55,980 nucleotides of DNA from JABJMC01 sp964459205. Lineage in GTDB: Bacteria > Patescibacteriota > Gracilibacteria > UBA1369 > UBA12473. The stretch lies in assembly GCA_964459205.1 (NCBI GenBank), contig CAYWKJ010000004.1:1-55980 (forward strand), in the 5' to 3' direction. The first letter of the stretch is position 1. Each line of letters begins with the position of its first letter. A program made the position numbers and the translations under genes. Of this stretch, positions 1 to 9,190 are shown piece after piece. A model generated the notes under the pieces. It was given only the letters and a program-made list of their open reading frames with translations. It was not told the DNA's origin and did no database searches.

Positions 1-107
1 AAAAGTTCCATGAGAGGGTTGTTTTCAAAAGGTATGTATCTAATCTAAAAGGATTCGCGCTAAAACTCAAGTTTTCCTTAAGAAGAGATTTTTGGTAATC
101 TGAGGCT

Positions 108-809
108 ATGAAAGCTCTCCATTGCTTACCAATTCAGGCCAAATCCATGCAAGAACTCGGCGATCGCCTTCGAGAAGAAGGGGATGAAGCAGATCTTGTT
201 GAGGTTTGGCTGGATTCTATTTCTGACCTCCGTTTGGCAGAGATTTTTTTTGATGAAGCTGATTTAAAAGTACCGTTTTTATTTGTAAACAAGCTCCCAT
301 CTGAGCGTGGTGATTTTATGGGCACACCAGACGAACACGCTGAAATCCTTCGTGAGCTATTTGAACGAGGTGCGCATTACGTTGACGTGGCCCTGGAAGT
401 AGACAAAAAACACATCAACCACATAGCTGCTGCCAAACAGGATCACGCCAAGCTGATCATTTCGTATCATAATTTTGAGACAACTCCAGATCTTTCCGCC
501 CTGCAGGAAATCGTTAAGGAGGCCCGCGCCAAAGGAGCTGATATTGTTAAAATTGCCACTTTTATAGATGATCGCGACGAAAACACAATTTTGTTTGATC
601 TCACCAAATGGGCGGGAGATGAGGGAATTCCAATTATTACAGTTGGCATGGGGGAGGAAGGAAAACTATCACGCATTGTATGTCCTTTGCTTGGCTCTGA
701 GATTTATTACGCCCCGCTTAAAGATGGTGATGAAACCGCGCCCGGCCAATTCACAAATAAAGAACTCCAAACAATTTGGCACGCCATGGAGTTAGATCAC
801 AAATCCTAG
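108..809 (+). CDS. aroD: Type I 3-dehydroquinate dehydratase
   Basis: Converts 3-dehydroquinate to 3-dehydroshikimate in the shikimate pathway; cytosolic (beta/alpha)8 barrel. The 233 aa length is usual for type I enzymes. Visible motifs are an early EVWLD strand carrying the conserved Glu, ISYHNF with the catalytic His near residue 120, VKIATF with the Schiff-base Lys near residue 148, and a GMGEEGKLSRI stretch that matches the substrate-binding Ser/Arg region. No Shine-Dalgarno sequence precedes the ATG. It stands alone on the plus strand, with no other shikimate gene next to it; a prephenate dehydrogenase begins at the far right of the window. Confidence 0.93.
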   Translation: MKALHCLPIQAKSMQELGDRLREEGDEADLVEVWLDSISDLRLAEIFFDEADLKVPFLFVNKLPSERGDFMGTPDEHAEILRELFERGAHYVDVALEVDKKHINHIAAAKQDHAKLIISYHNFETTPDLSALQEIVKEARAKGADIVKIATFIDDRDENTILFDLTKWAGDEGIPIITVGMGEEGKLSRIVCPLLGSEIYYAPLKDGDETAPGQFTNKELQTIWHAMELDHKS

Positions 810-834
810 AAAGATGAACAAAACATGAACCGCC

Positions 835-965
835 CGAGGAGAGCAGGAGGTACCCTTAGCGTGCATGTACCAAACGTTTGACATGTCTCTTTAACGCTAC
901 CTGGAATCATTGTATTCCTGTCAAGCTATTGTACATACCCACAGAGGGCATACCTCCCTCCCTCG
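835..965. ncRNA. Structured intergenic element, candidate RNA
   Basis: The gap between aroD and ychF folds into one long, nested, imperfect rod. The helices are CGAGG 835-839/CCTCG 961-965, GGAGGTA 846-852/TACCTCC 951-957, CCCT 853-856/AGGG 945-948, ATGTAC 865-870/GTACAT 931-936, TTGACA 878-883/TGTCAA 919-924, and GGAAT 903-907/ATTCC 914-918. A competing helix, TAGCG 857-861/CGCTA 895-899, would exclude the middle two, so a two-state switch or a pseudoknot is possible. I do not recognise SRP RNA, 6S, tmRNA, RNase P or a known riboswitch core. No terminator T-tract follows. Either strand could be the transcribed one. Confidence 0.4.
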
Positions 966-993
966 CAAAATTGTGCAAAACTTTACAAAACTA

Positions 994-1002
994 TGCTATC
1001 CT
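994..1002 (+). promoter_or_regulatory. Candidate extended -10 promoter for ychF
   Basis: TG at 994-995, one base, then TATCCT at 997-1002, 25 nt before the ychF ATG. No good -35 hexamer at the right distance. Weak call from sequence alone. Confidence 0.3.
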
Positions 1003-1027
1003 ACGCGGCGTCTTAACTATTTAAAGT

Positions 1028-2122
1028 ATGGCACTTCAAATTGGGATCGTAGGTTTACCAAATGTTGGCAAATCAACACTGTTTAATGCCCTAACCAAAT
1101 CTGGGGGAGCTGAAATCGGAAATTACCCTTTTTGTACGATTGATCCAAATGTTGGGGTAGTAGAAGTGCCAGATCCACGCGTGAAGCAATTAGTTGAAAT
1201 CACAAACCCAGACAAAACTATTCCAGCCATTGTGGAATTTGTAGACATTGCAGGCTTGGTAAAGGGAGCTTCCGAAGGTGAAGGTCTTGGAAATCAATTT
1301 CTTTCGCATATTCGGGAGTGTGACGCTATTGCGCAGGTTGTACGAATGTTTGAGGATGAAAATGTCACTCATGTTCATGGTGGGGTTGACCCTAAAAGTG
1401 ATCGCGAAATAATTGAATCAGAGCTTATCCTAGCTGATCATCAAACTCTTGAAAAACGTATTCAAAAATTAGAAAAAGAAGCTCGCAGTGGTGATAAAGA
1501 CGCTAAAGCATTACTTGATTTATCAAAAAAACTGCAAAGTGAATTAAATGACGGAACCTTAGCGATCCATGTTGATTTAACAGATGATGATCGCGAACTT
1601 TTAAGACATTTACAACTGATCACAACTAAGCCGATTATGTATATCGCTAATGTGCATGAGAATGGGGTGATTACTTTTGACGAGCAAAAAATGCGCAATG
1701 ATCTTGGGATTCATCCATCGTCAAAAATCATTCCAATTTCCGCCAAAATCGAACAAGAATTAGGTCAATTAACAGAAGAGGAAGTTCGTGAATTTCTAGA
1801 AGAATTAGAGCTAGAAGAGCCGGGGTTACACTCATTTATTCGGCATGCTTATGATTTGCTTGGGCTGCATACTTTTTTTACGGCCGGACCAAAAGAGGTT
1901 CGTGCCTGGACCTTAAAAAAAGGATCTAAAGCCCCACAAGCCGCCGGCACAATCCATACAGATTTCGAAAAAGGATTTATTAGAGCTGAAGTTATCCCGC
2001 ATCACCATTATTTAGAGCACGGCGGCGAGCAAGGGGCCAAAGAAAAAGGCTTAATGCAGCTTGAAGGCAAAGATTACATAGTCCAGGATGGGGATGTGAT
2101 TTATTTCAGGTTTGCAAATTAG
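1028..2122 (+). CDS. ychF: YchF/OLA1-type ATPase
   Basis: Universally conserved Obg-family P-loop protein that prefers ATP over GTP and is linked to ribosomes and stress responses. 364 aa is the canonical length. The start IGIVGLPNVGKSTLFNALT is the G1/P-loop; NYPFCTIDPNVG is the switch I region; DIAGLVKGASEGEGLGNQFL is the G3/switch II signature; a TGS domain fills the last ~85 residues (LHTFFTAGPKEVRAW through QDGDVIYFRF). No Shine-Dalgarno precedes the ATG. It follows the structured element at 835-965. Confidence 0.97.
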   Translation: MALQIGIVGLPNVGKSTLFNALTKSGGAEIGNYPFCTIDPNVGVVEVPDPRVKQLVEITNPDKTIPAIVEFVDIAGLVKGASEGEGLGNQFLSHIRECDAIAQVVRMFEDENVTHVHGGVDPKSDREIIESELILADHQTLEKRIQKLEKEARSGDKDAKALLDLSKKLQSELNDGTLAIHVDLTDDDRELLRHLQLITTKPIMYIANVHENGVITFDEQKMRNDLGIHPSSKIIPISAKIEQELGQLTEEEVREFLEELELEEPGLHSFIRHAYDLLGLHTFFTAGPKEVRAWTLKKGSKAPQAAGTIHTDFEKGFIRAEVIPHHHYLEHGGEQGAKEKGLMQLEGKDYIVQDGDVIYFRFAN

Positions 2123-2131
2123 GTTCACCTC

Positions 2132-2160
2132 TTGCCAAAAGGATAGAAAAATGGTAAAAT
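2132..2160 (+). promoter_or_regulatory. Sigma70-type promoter for the 2183 gene
   Basis: TTGCCA at 2132-2137, 17-bp spacer, TAAAAT at 2155-2160. The ATG at 2183 gives a leader of about 15-17 nt with no Shine-Dalgarno sequence. Confidence 0.7.
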
Positions 2161-2182
2161 AAAAAGAAAATAAAACTCAAAA

Positions 2183-3547
2183 ATGAATTCAAATCCCGAA
2201 GTCTTTCCAGAGGGCCTTCGCCCACACCCTGAAATACCTCAAGCTAGGTATGAAGCAGTTTTTGGGAAGGACGGCAGCCTTGATCAAGACCCAGAGCATA
2301 CTAGACAATATGAGGTTAATGACACAGACGATGATCTGCATGATTTAGATGTTCTATATTCAGATAATCCAGAAATGGGCTGTGGCGATTACAGCTATCC
2401 CTTTAAAAAGATGGGGATAGAATTTACAGATTCAGAGCTGGAAGATTTTGCAGCAAGATCACACCCAGAAAGACGCGAGATAGTAACTCAGCACATGTTT
2501 GGGAGAAAAGATCATAGCGTTGGACATCGAGTAATCCGCCGGTTGAAAGGGGATGATTTTGATACTCAAAAAAGATTGCGCAGCAGATCTGTTGAAGCGG
2601 CTCAAAGGCGCGTCATAAGAAATCGCCGCTTTTTAGAGAGAGTTGAAGAAGGGGCCGGTTCTTTTGGGAATCTTGTGCCAGACGAAAAAGCAGATTTAAT
2701 AGCACGCATTGAACGAGAAATCCAAGCTGATGAGCGGATTATCCGTCTCTCACAAGGCCGAAGCGAACGCCAGCACGAAGTTGCTGATCTTGTTGTGCAG
2801 TACGAAACTTTAGAGCAACAAAATTTAACTGAAGAAGAATTTACCGAGGCTGAAACCGCCTTAATGGGTCAAATGGAGGCTATTTACCATGGAGTCCTAG
2901 CCGAAGCGCAGGAGCAATCCACTGGTAGCGACGATGTAGTAGACGACGCAGTTGTCGAGGGTGTGACTTCCGATGAAAGTGAAACAGTGCAGGACGCTCT
3001 TCAGGTTGAAGCAGACCAAATTAAAGGGAAAACCGAGAGTGGCAACGTTATTGTCGCCATCGCCGAAAACATCTATTGCGCTTACAATATTAGCGACGTT
3101 CAGATTGAGTGGATCAAAATTGATATTGAAGGCAGTGAGTTCATTGTAAGAGCTCATGGAAATTCTATAACTCCTCAGAATTTTAAAAGGCAGCTTGGTA
3201 TGGCTCGCTTAGCAGCGGTGTGTAATTATTATGATCTTCCTTTTGAACAACCAGAACAGGATAAGTTAATAGAAATATATCGTGGCAATGCTGAAATCGG
3301 TGGAGGATCTTTTGACTACAAAGACTACAGCGATCAACTTGAAGATGGGCTTGTAGCTTTTCTAAAAGCCCTAACTCCAGAGGGTGGACAAACTAAAGAA
3401 ACTTTTGAGCAACTTGGACTAATTCGTGATGGAAAGTTAGTAAGAACAGAAGCCCTTGGCCAAATCGTAGCTAATTGGCAGAGCTTGGGACGCGATATTG
3501 AGTCTCCCGAACAATTCATTAAAAATATGCGTCAAATAGTTGTATAA
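2183..3547 (+). CDS. Hypothetical protein, 454 aa
   Basis: I do not recognise a family. It has no signal peptide and no membrane segment, so it is probably cytosolic. Residues ~1-120 are acidic with a G-rich part; ~130-235 are charged and helical (many Arg, Glu, Gln), probably coiled coil; ~300-450 form a more globular region with mixed hydrophobic spacing. It has its own promoter at 2132-2160, starts at an A-rich ATG, and lies 14 nt upstream of the HisA-like gene, so the two may be co-transcribed. It resembles in style the other large orphan proteins here (14533, 38076, 52314), but I see no clear shared motif. Confidence 0.8.
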   Translation: MNSNPEVFPEGLRPHPEIPQARYEAVFGKDGSLDQDPEHTRQYEVNDTDDDLHDLDVLYSDNPEMGCGDYSYPFKKMGIEFTDSELEDFAARSHPERREIVTQHMFGRKDHSVGHRVIRRLKGDDFDTQKRLRSRSVEAAQRRVIRNRRFLERVEEGAGSFGNLVPDEKADLIARIEREIQADERIIRLSQGRSERQHEVADLVVQYETLEQQNLTEEEFTEAETALMGQMEAIYHGVLAEAQEQSTGSDDVVDDAVVEGVTSDESETVQDALQVEADQIKGKTESGNVIVAIAENIYCAYNISDVQIEWIKIDIEGSEFIVRAHGNSITPQNFKRQLGMARLAAVCNYYDLPFEQPEQDKLIEIYRGNAEIGGGSFDYKDYSDQLEDGLVAFLKALTPEGGQTKETFEQLGLIRDGKLVRTEALGQIVANWQSLGRDIESPEQFIKNMRQIVV

Positions 3548-3561
3548 GAAATTTGTTCAAT

Positions 3562-4302
3562 ATGCTAATAATTCCCGCACTTTACATCGAGAATGGAAAA
3601 AGCATCTCCCTCTACAAGGGACATGACAATGAACAAAAAAAAATATACTCACGGTCTCCGCTAAACATGGCCCGTGAATTCGCAAAAAAGGGGGCATCTT
3701 TAATTCAAATTATTGATTTAGACGGGAGCCGCGAAGGCTGCCCAGTTAACCAAAAAATGCTCCAAAAAATAATCAACGAAACAGGAGCACGACTCGAAGT
3801 TGGAGGCGGAGTACGCACCATGGCAGACATCGAGTCACTAATAAACATTGGGGTTTATCGAGTTATTTTAGGTGTTTCCGCGCGTGATCTTATTCCGGAG
3901 GCTCTTGCCAAATATGGACCCGAAAAAATAGTTTTCGGGATTAAAGCACGTCAAGACATGATGGTAGATTCAGATAGTCGACGCGGTAATGGCGACGAGG
4001 TAGTCGAAGTAGCCGCATCAGTAGTCGAAATGGGGATTAAGCATATTGTTTATAAGGATCTCGAACGTCAGGGCACGCTTTATCATCCTAATTATGATGA
4101 TGTTGATCGTCTGATTGTCAGTCTTGGTGATCGCGCCAAAATTTACTCCTCAGGAGGAGTAGTCATTCTAGATGATTTGCGAATCTTAGACACAATAGGT
4201 ACCTCCGGAGTAATTGTCAGTCGAGCCTTTATTGAACACAAATTAAGCCTAAAAGAGTCAATTGACTATTATCAGACTCCAGGCGATATAGTTAACTTTT
4301 AG
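3562..4302 (+). CDS. HisA-like (beta/alpha)8 protein, catalytic acids missing
   Basis: The fold matches HisA, the ProFAR isomerase of histidine synthesis: N-terminal IPAL strand, DLDGSREGCPVN, phosphate-binding GGGVRT near residue 78, and a second phosphate motif SSGGV near residue 210. Length, 246 aa, is normal. However, the two catalytic aspartates of HisA are replaced: the IPAID position reads IPALY, and the GIDAR position reads GIKAR. The usual Thr and Asp in the HTxxxRDGT-like segment are also altered (KDLERQGTL). ATG 3562 is preferred over an in-frame TTG nine bases upstream because HisA proteins begin M-hydrophobic-IPA. No other his gene is present nearby. The fold assignment is firm; the reaction is probably not that of HisA. 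Its 3' end overlaps the convergent rel gene by 11 bp. Confidence 0.85.
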   Translation: MLIIPALYIENGKSISLYKGHDNEQKKIYSRSPLNMAREFAKKGASLIQIIDLDGSREGCPVNQKMLQKIINETGARLEVGGGVRTMADIESLINIGVYRVILGVSARDLIPEALAKYGPEKIVFGIKARQDMMVDSDSRRGNGDEVVEVAASVVEMGIKHIVYKDLERQGTLYHPNYDDVDRLIVSLGDRAKIYSSGGVVILDDLRILDTIGTSGVIVSRAFIEHKLSLKESIDYYQTPGDIVNF

Positions 4303-6328
4303 CAGTCTTTTTTTCGCGCATGCGGTAAACCTCAAGCATCCCCTCAACGGCCTCAATCGCATCAAAAGCGCGTCTTAGTTGGGCAAAATCCATTACTTCT
4401 AAAGTAATAACTACGTGTACTTGCCCCTCCTTGGCGATGTGATCACTAACTCTAATTTGGTAAATATTAGCGCCAATGCTTGCTAATTGAATTCCAATAT
4501 CACGCAAAAATCCCACTCGATCCGTAGCAATTAGTGAAATTTTCACCCGGTAATATGGATTATCCTGGGTAACATCACTAGTTTTTTCTAAGAGGCGAGT
4601 ATGACGCTTTTTCTGAAATTTAACATCAGATAGTGGGGTTTTACGGCTCCGATAAGGCTTTCCAAGTAGCTGCTCAAGACTATAAAGAGCCTGAATAAAT
4701 CCTTCTTCAGACACGGTTCCTTCTCCCACCATTTCTAGGAATTCACCCCAGCTAGAAGCTTCGAATTTCTTAATAAGTTTCTGCTTTTGTCTTTCTGGAA
4801 GTTTATTAGAATCACCAAAACCATATCTAAACAGTTCTCTTTTAAGAAACTCGCTTCCTTCATGGTGACGCTTGGCAGCAGTTTGTTTTTTTAGAGATTC
4901 CATGATTTTGTTTCTGGCGAGACTAGTTTGGATCTTTTCAAGCCAATCACGACGAGGGTATTTTTGGGCCTTGGACGTTAGAATTCGAACCGTATCACCG
5001 GTATTTAGCATAGTTGAAAGAGGAGTCTTCATCCCATTGCGATACATGCCTACAGCCCGGTTTCCTATATCAGAGTGAATATGATAGGCAAAATCAATAC
5101 CATTGGCCCCATTTGGCAGGTCAATAACATCACCATGCGGCGTAAACACAAAAATTCTATCTTGGAAAATATCAATCTTAAGGTTTTCCAAAAAGTCATA
5201 GTTATTTTTAAGCTCTTTTTGTAGCTCCAATACTTTTTGCACCCACGCTGATTGAGTTTTTTGGTGCGCTGTTTGTGATTGTTTGCCACGCTGACGAGCC
5301 TGCTTATAAAAATAATGAGCCGCAATACCATACTGCGCCTCAAAATGCATTTCATGCGTTCTAATTTGGAATTCCGTTGGTACTCCCTCCACGCCAAACA
5401 CAGTGGTATGCAGGCTTTGGTAACCATTAGCCTTGGGCACCGCAATAAAGTCTTTAATACGCCCACTGCGCGGTCTAAACAAAGCATGGATAATCCCTAA
5501 AACCTGATAACATTTTGCCTGTTCTTCAATAATGATGCGCAAAGCCAGAAGATCATTAAGATCCTCTAGTCTTTGTCCTCGCGACACCATTTTGCGGAAA
5601 ATGCTGTATAGAGTTTTTGGGCGAGCCTCCACTTCAGCCTTAATAGAATGTTGTTTAAGTGATCGCGCTACCATCTGTACGGTCTCATTGAGTAGTTTTT
5701 TATGGTGATGAGCACTGCGAGACATTTGTTTTTTAAGATCTGAATACTCTTTGGGGTAAATGTAACGGAAACATAAGTCTTCTAAAGTAGATTTAAACTC
5801 CCAAATTCCCAGCAAATCTGAAATCGGCACATAAATTTCCATAGTTTCACGCGCAATCCGAAGCTGTTTTTCTTCCCGGACATGCTCCAAGGTGCTCATA
5901 TTATGCAAGCGATCTGCTAGCTTAATTAAAATAACGCGCAGATCCCGCGCGCTATGTAGAAAGAATTTTTTGAGAGACTCAATCTGTCTCTCCATCATGT
6001 CATGACGATATTTAACCTTGCTTAGCTTGGTTACACCATCCACTAAAAAAGCCACCTTTTTACCAAATTTATTTTCAATATCTCCCAAAGTACGATCCGT
6101 ATCTTCGGGTACATCGTGCAGCAGGCAAGCAATCAAAGTGTCTTCATCAACATGCAGCTCTGTTAAAATAATAGCCGAAGCTAGCGGATGCATCACATAA
6201 GGCGTACCATCCATTCTGGTTTGACCCTTGTGCGATTCGCGGGCATAAGCATATGCTTCCCGGAGTTTTTCCTCTTTTAGATTAGGAAGATAGGTTTTGG
6301 CCCTTTTAATGAGAGTTCCAATTTGCAC
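4292..6328 (-). CDS. rel: Bifunctional (p)ppGpp synthetase/hydrolase (Rel/SpoT)
   Basis: Controls the stringent response alarmone. 678 aa with the full long-RSH order: HD hydrolase (HPLASA, LLHDVPEDT, LADRLHNM; residues ~45-165), RelA/SpoT synthetase (RPKTLYSIFRKM, DLLALRI, GYQSLHTTVFG, EFQIRT; ~235-345), TGS (VFTPHGDVIDLPNG; ~390-450), and a C-terminal ACT domain (~600-670). The synthetase carries RIKD, the RxKD form of bifunctional enzymes rather than the ExDD form of RelA-only proteins. Start is GTG at 6326-6328; no nearby ATG fits better. Divergent from mnmA across 59 bp. Confidence 0.96.
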   Translation of the reverse strand: MQIGTLIKRAKTYLPNLKEEKLREAYAYARESHKGQTRMDGTPYVMHPLASAIILTELHVDEDTLIACLLHDVPEDTDRTLGDIENKFGKKVAFLVDGVTKLSKVKYRHDMMERQIESLKKFFLHSARDLRVILIKLADRLHNMSTLEHVREEKQLRIARETMEIYVPISDLLGIWEFKSTLEDLCFRYIYPKEYSDLKKQMSRSAHHHKKLLNETVQMVARSLKQHSIKAEVEARPKTLYSIFRKMVSRGQRLEDLNDLLALRIIIEEQAKCYQVLGIIHALFRPRSGRIKDFIAVPKANGYQSLHTTVFGVEGVPTEFQIRTHEMHFEAQYGIAAHYFYKQARQRGKQSQTAHQKTQSAWVQKVLELQKELKNNYDFLENLKIDIFQDRIFVFTPHGDVIDLPNGANGIDFAYHIHSDIGNRAVGMYRNGMKTPLSTMLNTGDTVRILTSKAQKYPRRDWLEKIQTSLARNKIMESLKKQTAAKRHHEGSEFLKRELFRYGFGDSNKLPERQKQKLIKKFEASSWGEFLEMVGEGTVSEEGFIQALYSLEQLLGKPYRSRKTPLSDVKFQKKRHTRLLEKTSDVTQDNPYYRVKISLIATDRVGFLRDIGIQLASIGANIYQIRVSDHIAKEGQVHVVITLEVMDFAQLRRAFDAIEAVEGMLEVYRMREKKTAKS

Positions 6329-6387
6329 GAAAAAAGGCTAAGTGATAGAACTAAGTATGCCATAATCTTGAATAAAATCAAAAACTT

Positions 6388-7449
6388 TTGAAAATTGCTA
6401 TTTTAATTTCCGGAGGAGTTGACAGCTCAGTCGCGCTCAAACGTTTACAGGAGCAGGGTCATGATTTGACAGCCTTTTATTTAAAAATTTGGCTGGAGGA
6501 TGAGCTAGCTTATCTTGGTGATTGTCCATGGGAGGAAGACCTTAAGTTTGTCCGCGCTATTTGCAAGAAAGCTGGCGTCCCCCTCGAAGTAATTTCTCTC
6601 CAAAAAGAGTATTGGGAGGAGGTAGTTGAGTATACTTTGAGTGAAGTAAAACAGGGCCGGACTCCAAATCCAGACATTCTTTGCAATCAGCGTGTAAAGT
6701 TTGGCAAATTTTATGACAAAATTCATGATTCATTTGAAAAAATTGCCACTGGTCATTACGCCCAGGTCGAGGAAAAAGAAGGGCTCTTTTATCTGAAAAA
6801 AGCCCCGGATCCTATTAAAGATCAGACTTATTTCCTTTCACATTTGAGTCAGGCACAGTTAAGCAGAGCGCTTTTCCCAATTGGTGATTTACCTAAGCAA
6901 GAAGTTCGAGAATTAGCTAAAAAATACAATCTTCCTAATCAAGACCGCAAAGACAGCCAGGGGATTTGTTTTTTGGGAAAAATTAAGTTTTCAGAATTTC
7001 TAAAACACCATTTAGGCGAAAAACCAGGCAGCATTATTGACTTAGATAGCGGTAAGAAAGTAGGGGAGCACCCTGGGTTTTGGTTTTATACCATTGGTCA
7101 GCGGCATGGGCTAGGTTTAAGTGGTGGACCTTGGTTTGTAGTGCGCAAAAACACGTATAAAAACGAAATTTATATTTCACGCGAGTACCAAGAAGAAGTT
7201 CGTGACCATTTTCAAGTAGAAAAACTGCATTGGATTGCAAAAACCCCTCTCAAACCTGGAGAAACGCATGAATTAGACCTAAAAGTTCGCCATGGTGAGT
7301 CTTTTCATCAAGGGCAAGTAACCCTAGAAAATCCAGATAAAGCACAAGTAACCATTACTGGATCAGACCAAGGATTTGCCCCGGGTCAGTTTGCAGTTTT
7401 TTACGATGGAGATTATTGCTTGGGTGGTGGAGTAATAAGTGAATTATGA
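6388..7449 (+). CDS. mnmA: tRNA-specific 2-thiouridylase MnmA
   Basis: Installs 2-thiouridine at U34 of Lys, Glu and Gln tRNAs using ATP and persulfide sulfur. 353 aa, usual length. Starts with the PP-loop motif SGGVDSSVA; has the catalytic Cys in TPNPDILCNQRVKF near residue 98; KDQTYFLSHLSQ; and the second active-site Cys in DSQGICFLG near residue 192; then GQRHGLGLSGGPW and a C-terminal beta-barrel. The start is TTG at 6388: it gives the conserved N-terminus MKIAILISGGVDSS, and no ATG or GTG lies closer. No Shine-Dalgarno is seen. Stop is TGA, evidence that TGA is not recoded. Confidence 0.96.
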   Translation: MKIAILISGGVDSSVALKRLQEQGHDLTAFYLKIWLEDELAYLGDCPWEEDLKFVRAICKKAGVPLEVISLQKEYWEEVVEYTLSEVKQGRTPNPDILCNQRVKFGKFYDKIHDSFEKIATGHYAQVEEKEGLFYLKKAPDPIKDQTYFLSHLSQAQLSRALFPIGDLPKQEVRELAKKYNLPNQDRKDSQGICFLGKIKFSEFLKHHLGEKPGSIIDLDSGKKVGEHPGFWFYTIGQRHGLGLSGGPWFVVRKNTYKNEIYISREYQEEVRDHFQVEKLHWIAKTPLKPGETHELDLKVRHGESFHQGQVTLENPDKAQVTITGSDQGFAPGQFAVFYDGDYCLGGGVISEL

Positions 7450-7518
7450 GGTTCTTTCCAGCGACTAAAGGAATCTTCAGCTTTTTCTTTTTTGTATTTC
7501 ACAATTCACCATTACAGG

Positions 7519-7547
7519 TTGAAAAAGTAGGTAAAATCAGGTATAAT
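7519..7547 (+). promoter_or_regulatory. Sigma70 promoter of the M23 peptidase-sortase operon
   Basis: TTGAAA at 7519-7524, 17-bp spacer, perfect TATAAT at 7542-7547. Leader to ATG 7574 is about 20 nt and lacks a Shine-Dalgarno sequence. Confidence 0.8.
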
Positions 7548-7573
7548 GTCTTGATAAATTATACTTTTTGCTT

Positions 7574-9187
7574 ATGACTAAAGAACAACCACGTACCGCC
7601 CCCGAAGAAGCAGCTGAAAAAACAACTCCCAGTGAAGAACTTTCTTCTATGCAAACCGAGGTTGCCGCAGATTTTGATCCCAGCCAAATTGATGTGCAAA
7701 ATTTTGTTATTGATGGACAAGTTGATTTTGAATCTGTGGAACGTTTCAAAGACGTGATTTCCGCCAGTGATTTAGAGATTCTTAATCAGCTCCGGCCCGG
7801 AATTCTTTTTGATTTATTTGTGGAGCCCAGTGGCGATCAATTTACAATTAATTTTGGGAGCAATGATGATGCCGACGCTCATATTGGATTGAGCCAAATT
7901 TTGCGTGGGCATTCTAGCAAGTATGAAAGCGGGACAACCCCTCTCGAAGCAATTCGCGTTCTTCTGGTTCAAGAAACCGAAGGAGAAGTTCACGAATCAA
8001 CGCGTGATGGGTTAGGTGGTAATTTCTACGAAGCTAATAATGCTTATCAGGAGGTTCACAATGGCTACACTATTGAAATATCTCAAGAAAGTGATCAAGC
8101 GGTCGCACAAATGATAGAGATTAGAGAGGAGGCTGAAGAGGCAGTAAAAGGAATTACTCTTAGGCACCCTCGGTTAATGAGATTAGACCGAGACACAGCT
8201 CCGGAGATCTCTCATTTTGATTACAATGAGCGTAAAGACGAACATAAATACAAAAAAAAGCCGCAACGTCGTAGTTTCTTAGAATATATGTACACAGAAT
8301 CTCGCATGCAAGGGGTAGACCCTGAGGTGGTTTTAGCTATTGTAGACGCCTCTTATCCTTCAGGATCAGTTGATTTTGAAAATGAGTTTCAATGGACTCT
8401 TCGAACGATTAAAGCCCATGAAAAACACTACGAAAGCATTACTGCCCAAAGGGCTCAAGGCGATAATGACAAATATACCGCCGAATTTATTACCTACTTA
8501 ATTAACACCGGTGATGAAATGATGGCTAATGTTAATCGGGATCGTTTTCAAAAAATGTATGGCAAGGTTTCTGATCAGAAGTTTGAATGGACTAAATCAG
8601 AGCAAATTCAGCCATTATTAGCTGTCCCGCGTGATATAGAAGCCCCTGGCCGTCAAGGAATGATGAATAGATTGGTTGGATATGAACATAATCGCATGAG
8701 TTCTGGCTATGGCCAGCGTTGGGATCCAGTAGAAAAGCGAAAAGGGAACTGGGTACGAGCCGGCCATCGCGGTATTGATATCGGTGCGCCTACTGGTGCG
8801 CCTATTTATTCCGCTGCTGATGGAGTTGTTATTAGATCAGAATTTCAAGGAGGGCCAAAGGGAGCAGGTTGGTTTTTAAGCATCCTGCATGCCGATGGAT
8901 TTGTAACGCAATACCTACATTGCAGTGAGATTTTAAGCCGATACACTCCTGGCGCTCGAGTAAGTGCCGGCGAGCAGATTGCCAAAGTTGGTAGCACCGG
9001 TAAATCCACTGGTCCACACCTCCATTTCGAGGCTTTTTCCCTTAAAAATGTGGATCCCGCTGACATAGATTTAAACGATATAAACGTCAAAGAATACCGC
9101 CGCAAAATAAAAAGATCAGGCAACCGTGACTATGTTGAGCCGTTTAGTTATCTAAGTCAGTTAGATCAAATAACAGAAACTGAATAA
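7574..9187 (+). CDS. M23-family metallopeptidase domain protein
   Basis: 537 aa. The C-terminal domain (~residues 370-505) is a LytM/M23 Zn peptidase that would cut peptidoglycan cross-bridges: HRGIDIGAPTGAPIYSAADG supplies the first His and Asp ligands, HADGFVTQYLH and HLHFEAF the others. Residues ~1-220 are of unknown type. A middle part (~235-330, with GVDPEVVLAIVDAS) vaguely recalls lytic transglycosylases, but the catalytic Glu is not where expected. There is no evident signal peptide: the N-terminus is hydrophilic and acidic. ATG 7574 is chosen over TTG 7568 because it is the better codon. The sortase gene begins 3 bp after the stop, so both belong to one operon. Confidence 0.9.
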   Translation: MTKEQPRTAPEEAAEKTTPSEELSSMQTEVAADFDPSQIDVQNFVIDGQVDFESVERFKDVISASDLEILNQLRPGILFDLFVEPSGDQFTINFGSNDDADAHIGLSQILRGHSSKYESGTTPLEAIRVLLVQETEGEVHESTRDGLGGNFYEANNAYQEVHNGYTIEISQESDQAVAQMIEIREEAEEAVKGITLRHPRLMRLDRDTAPEISHFDYNERKDEHKYKKKPQRRSFLEYMYTESRMQGVDPEVVLAIVDASYPSGSVDFENEFQWTLRTIKAHEKHYESITAQRAQGDNDKYTAEFITYLINTGDEMMANVNRDRFQKMYGKVSDQKFEWTKSEQIQPLLAVPRDIEAPGRQGMMNRLVGYEHNRMSSGYGQRWDPVEKRKGNWVRAGHRGIDIGAPTGAPIYSAADGVVIRSEFQGGPKGAGWFLSILHADGFVTQYLHCSEILSRYTPGARVSAGEQIAKVGSTGKSTGPHLHFEAFSLKNVDPADIDLNDINVKEYRRKIKRSGNRDYVEPFSYLSQLDQITETE

Positions 9188-9190
9188 AAT

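Noticed and set aside
878..883. TTGACA between aroD and ychF as a promoter -35
   Set aside because: No acceptable -10 box 16-18 bp downstream; the bases pair with 919-924 instead.
5065..5487. Overlapping open frame inside rel
   Set aside because: It lies in another frame of a well-conserved gene and has no features of its own.
6388..7449. Possible TGA recoding (Gracilibacteria-type code)
   Set aside because: mnmA ends properly at TGA, other genes also use it as a stop, and no conserved gene has in-frame TGA.
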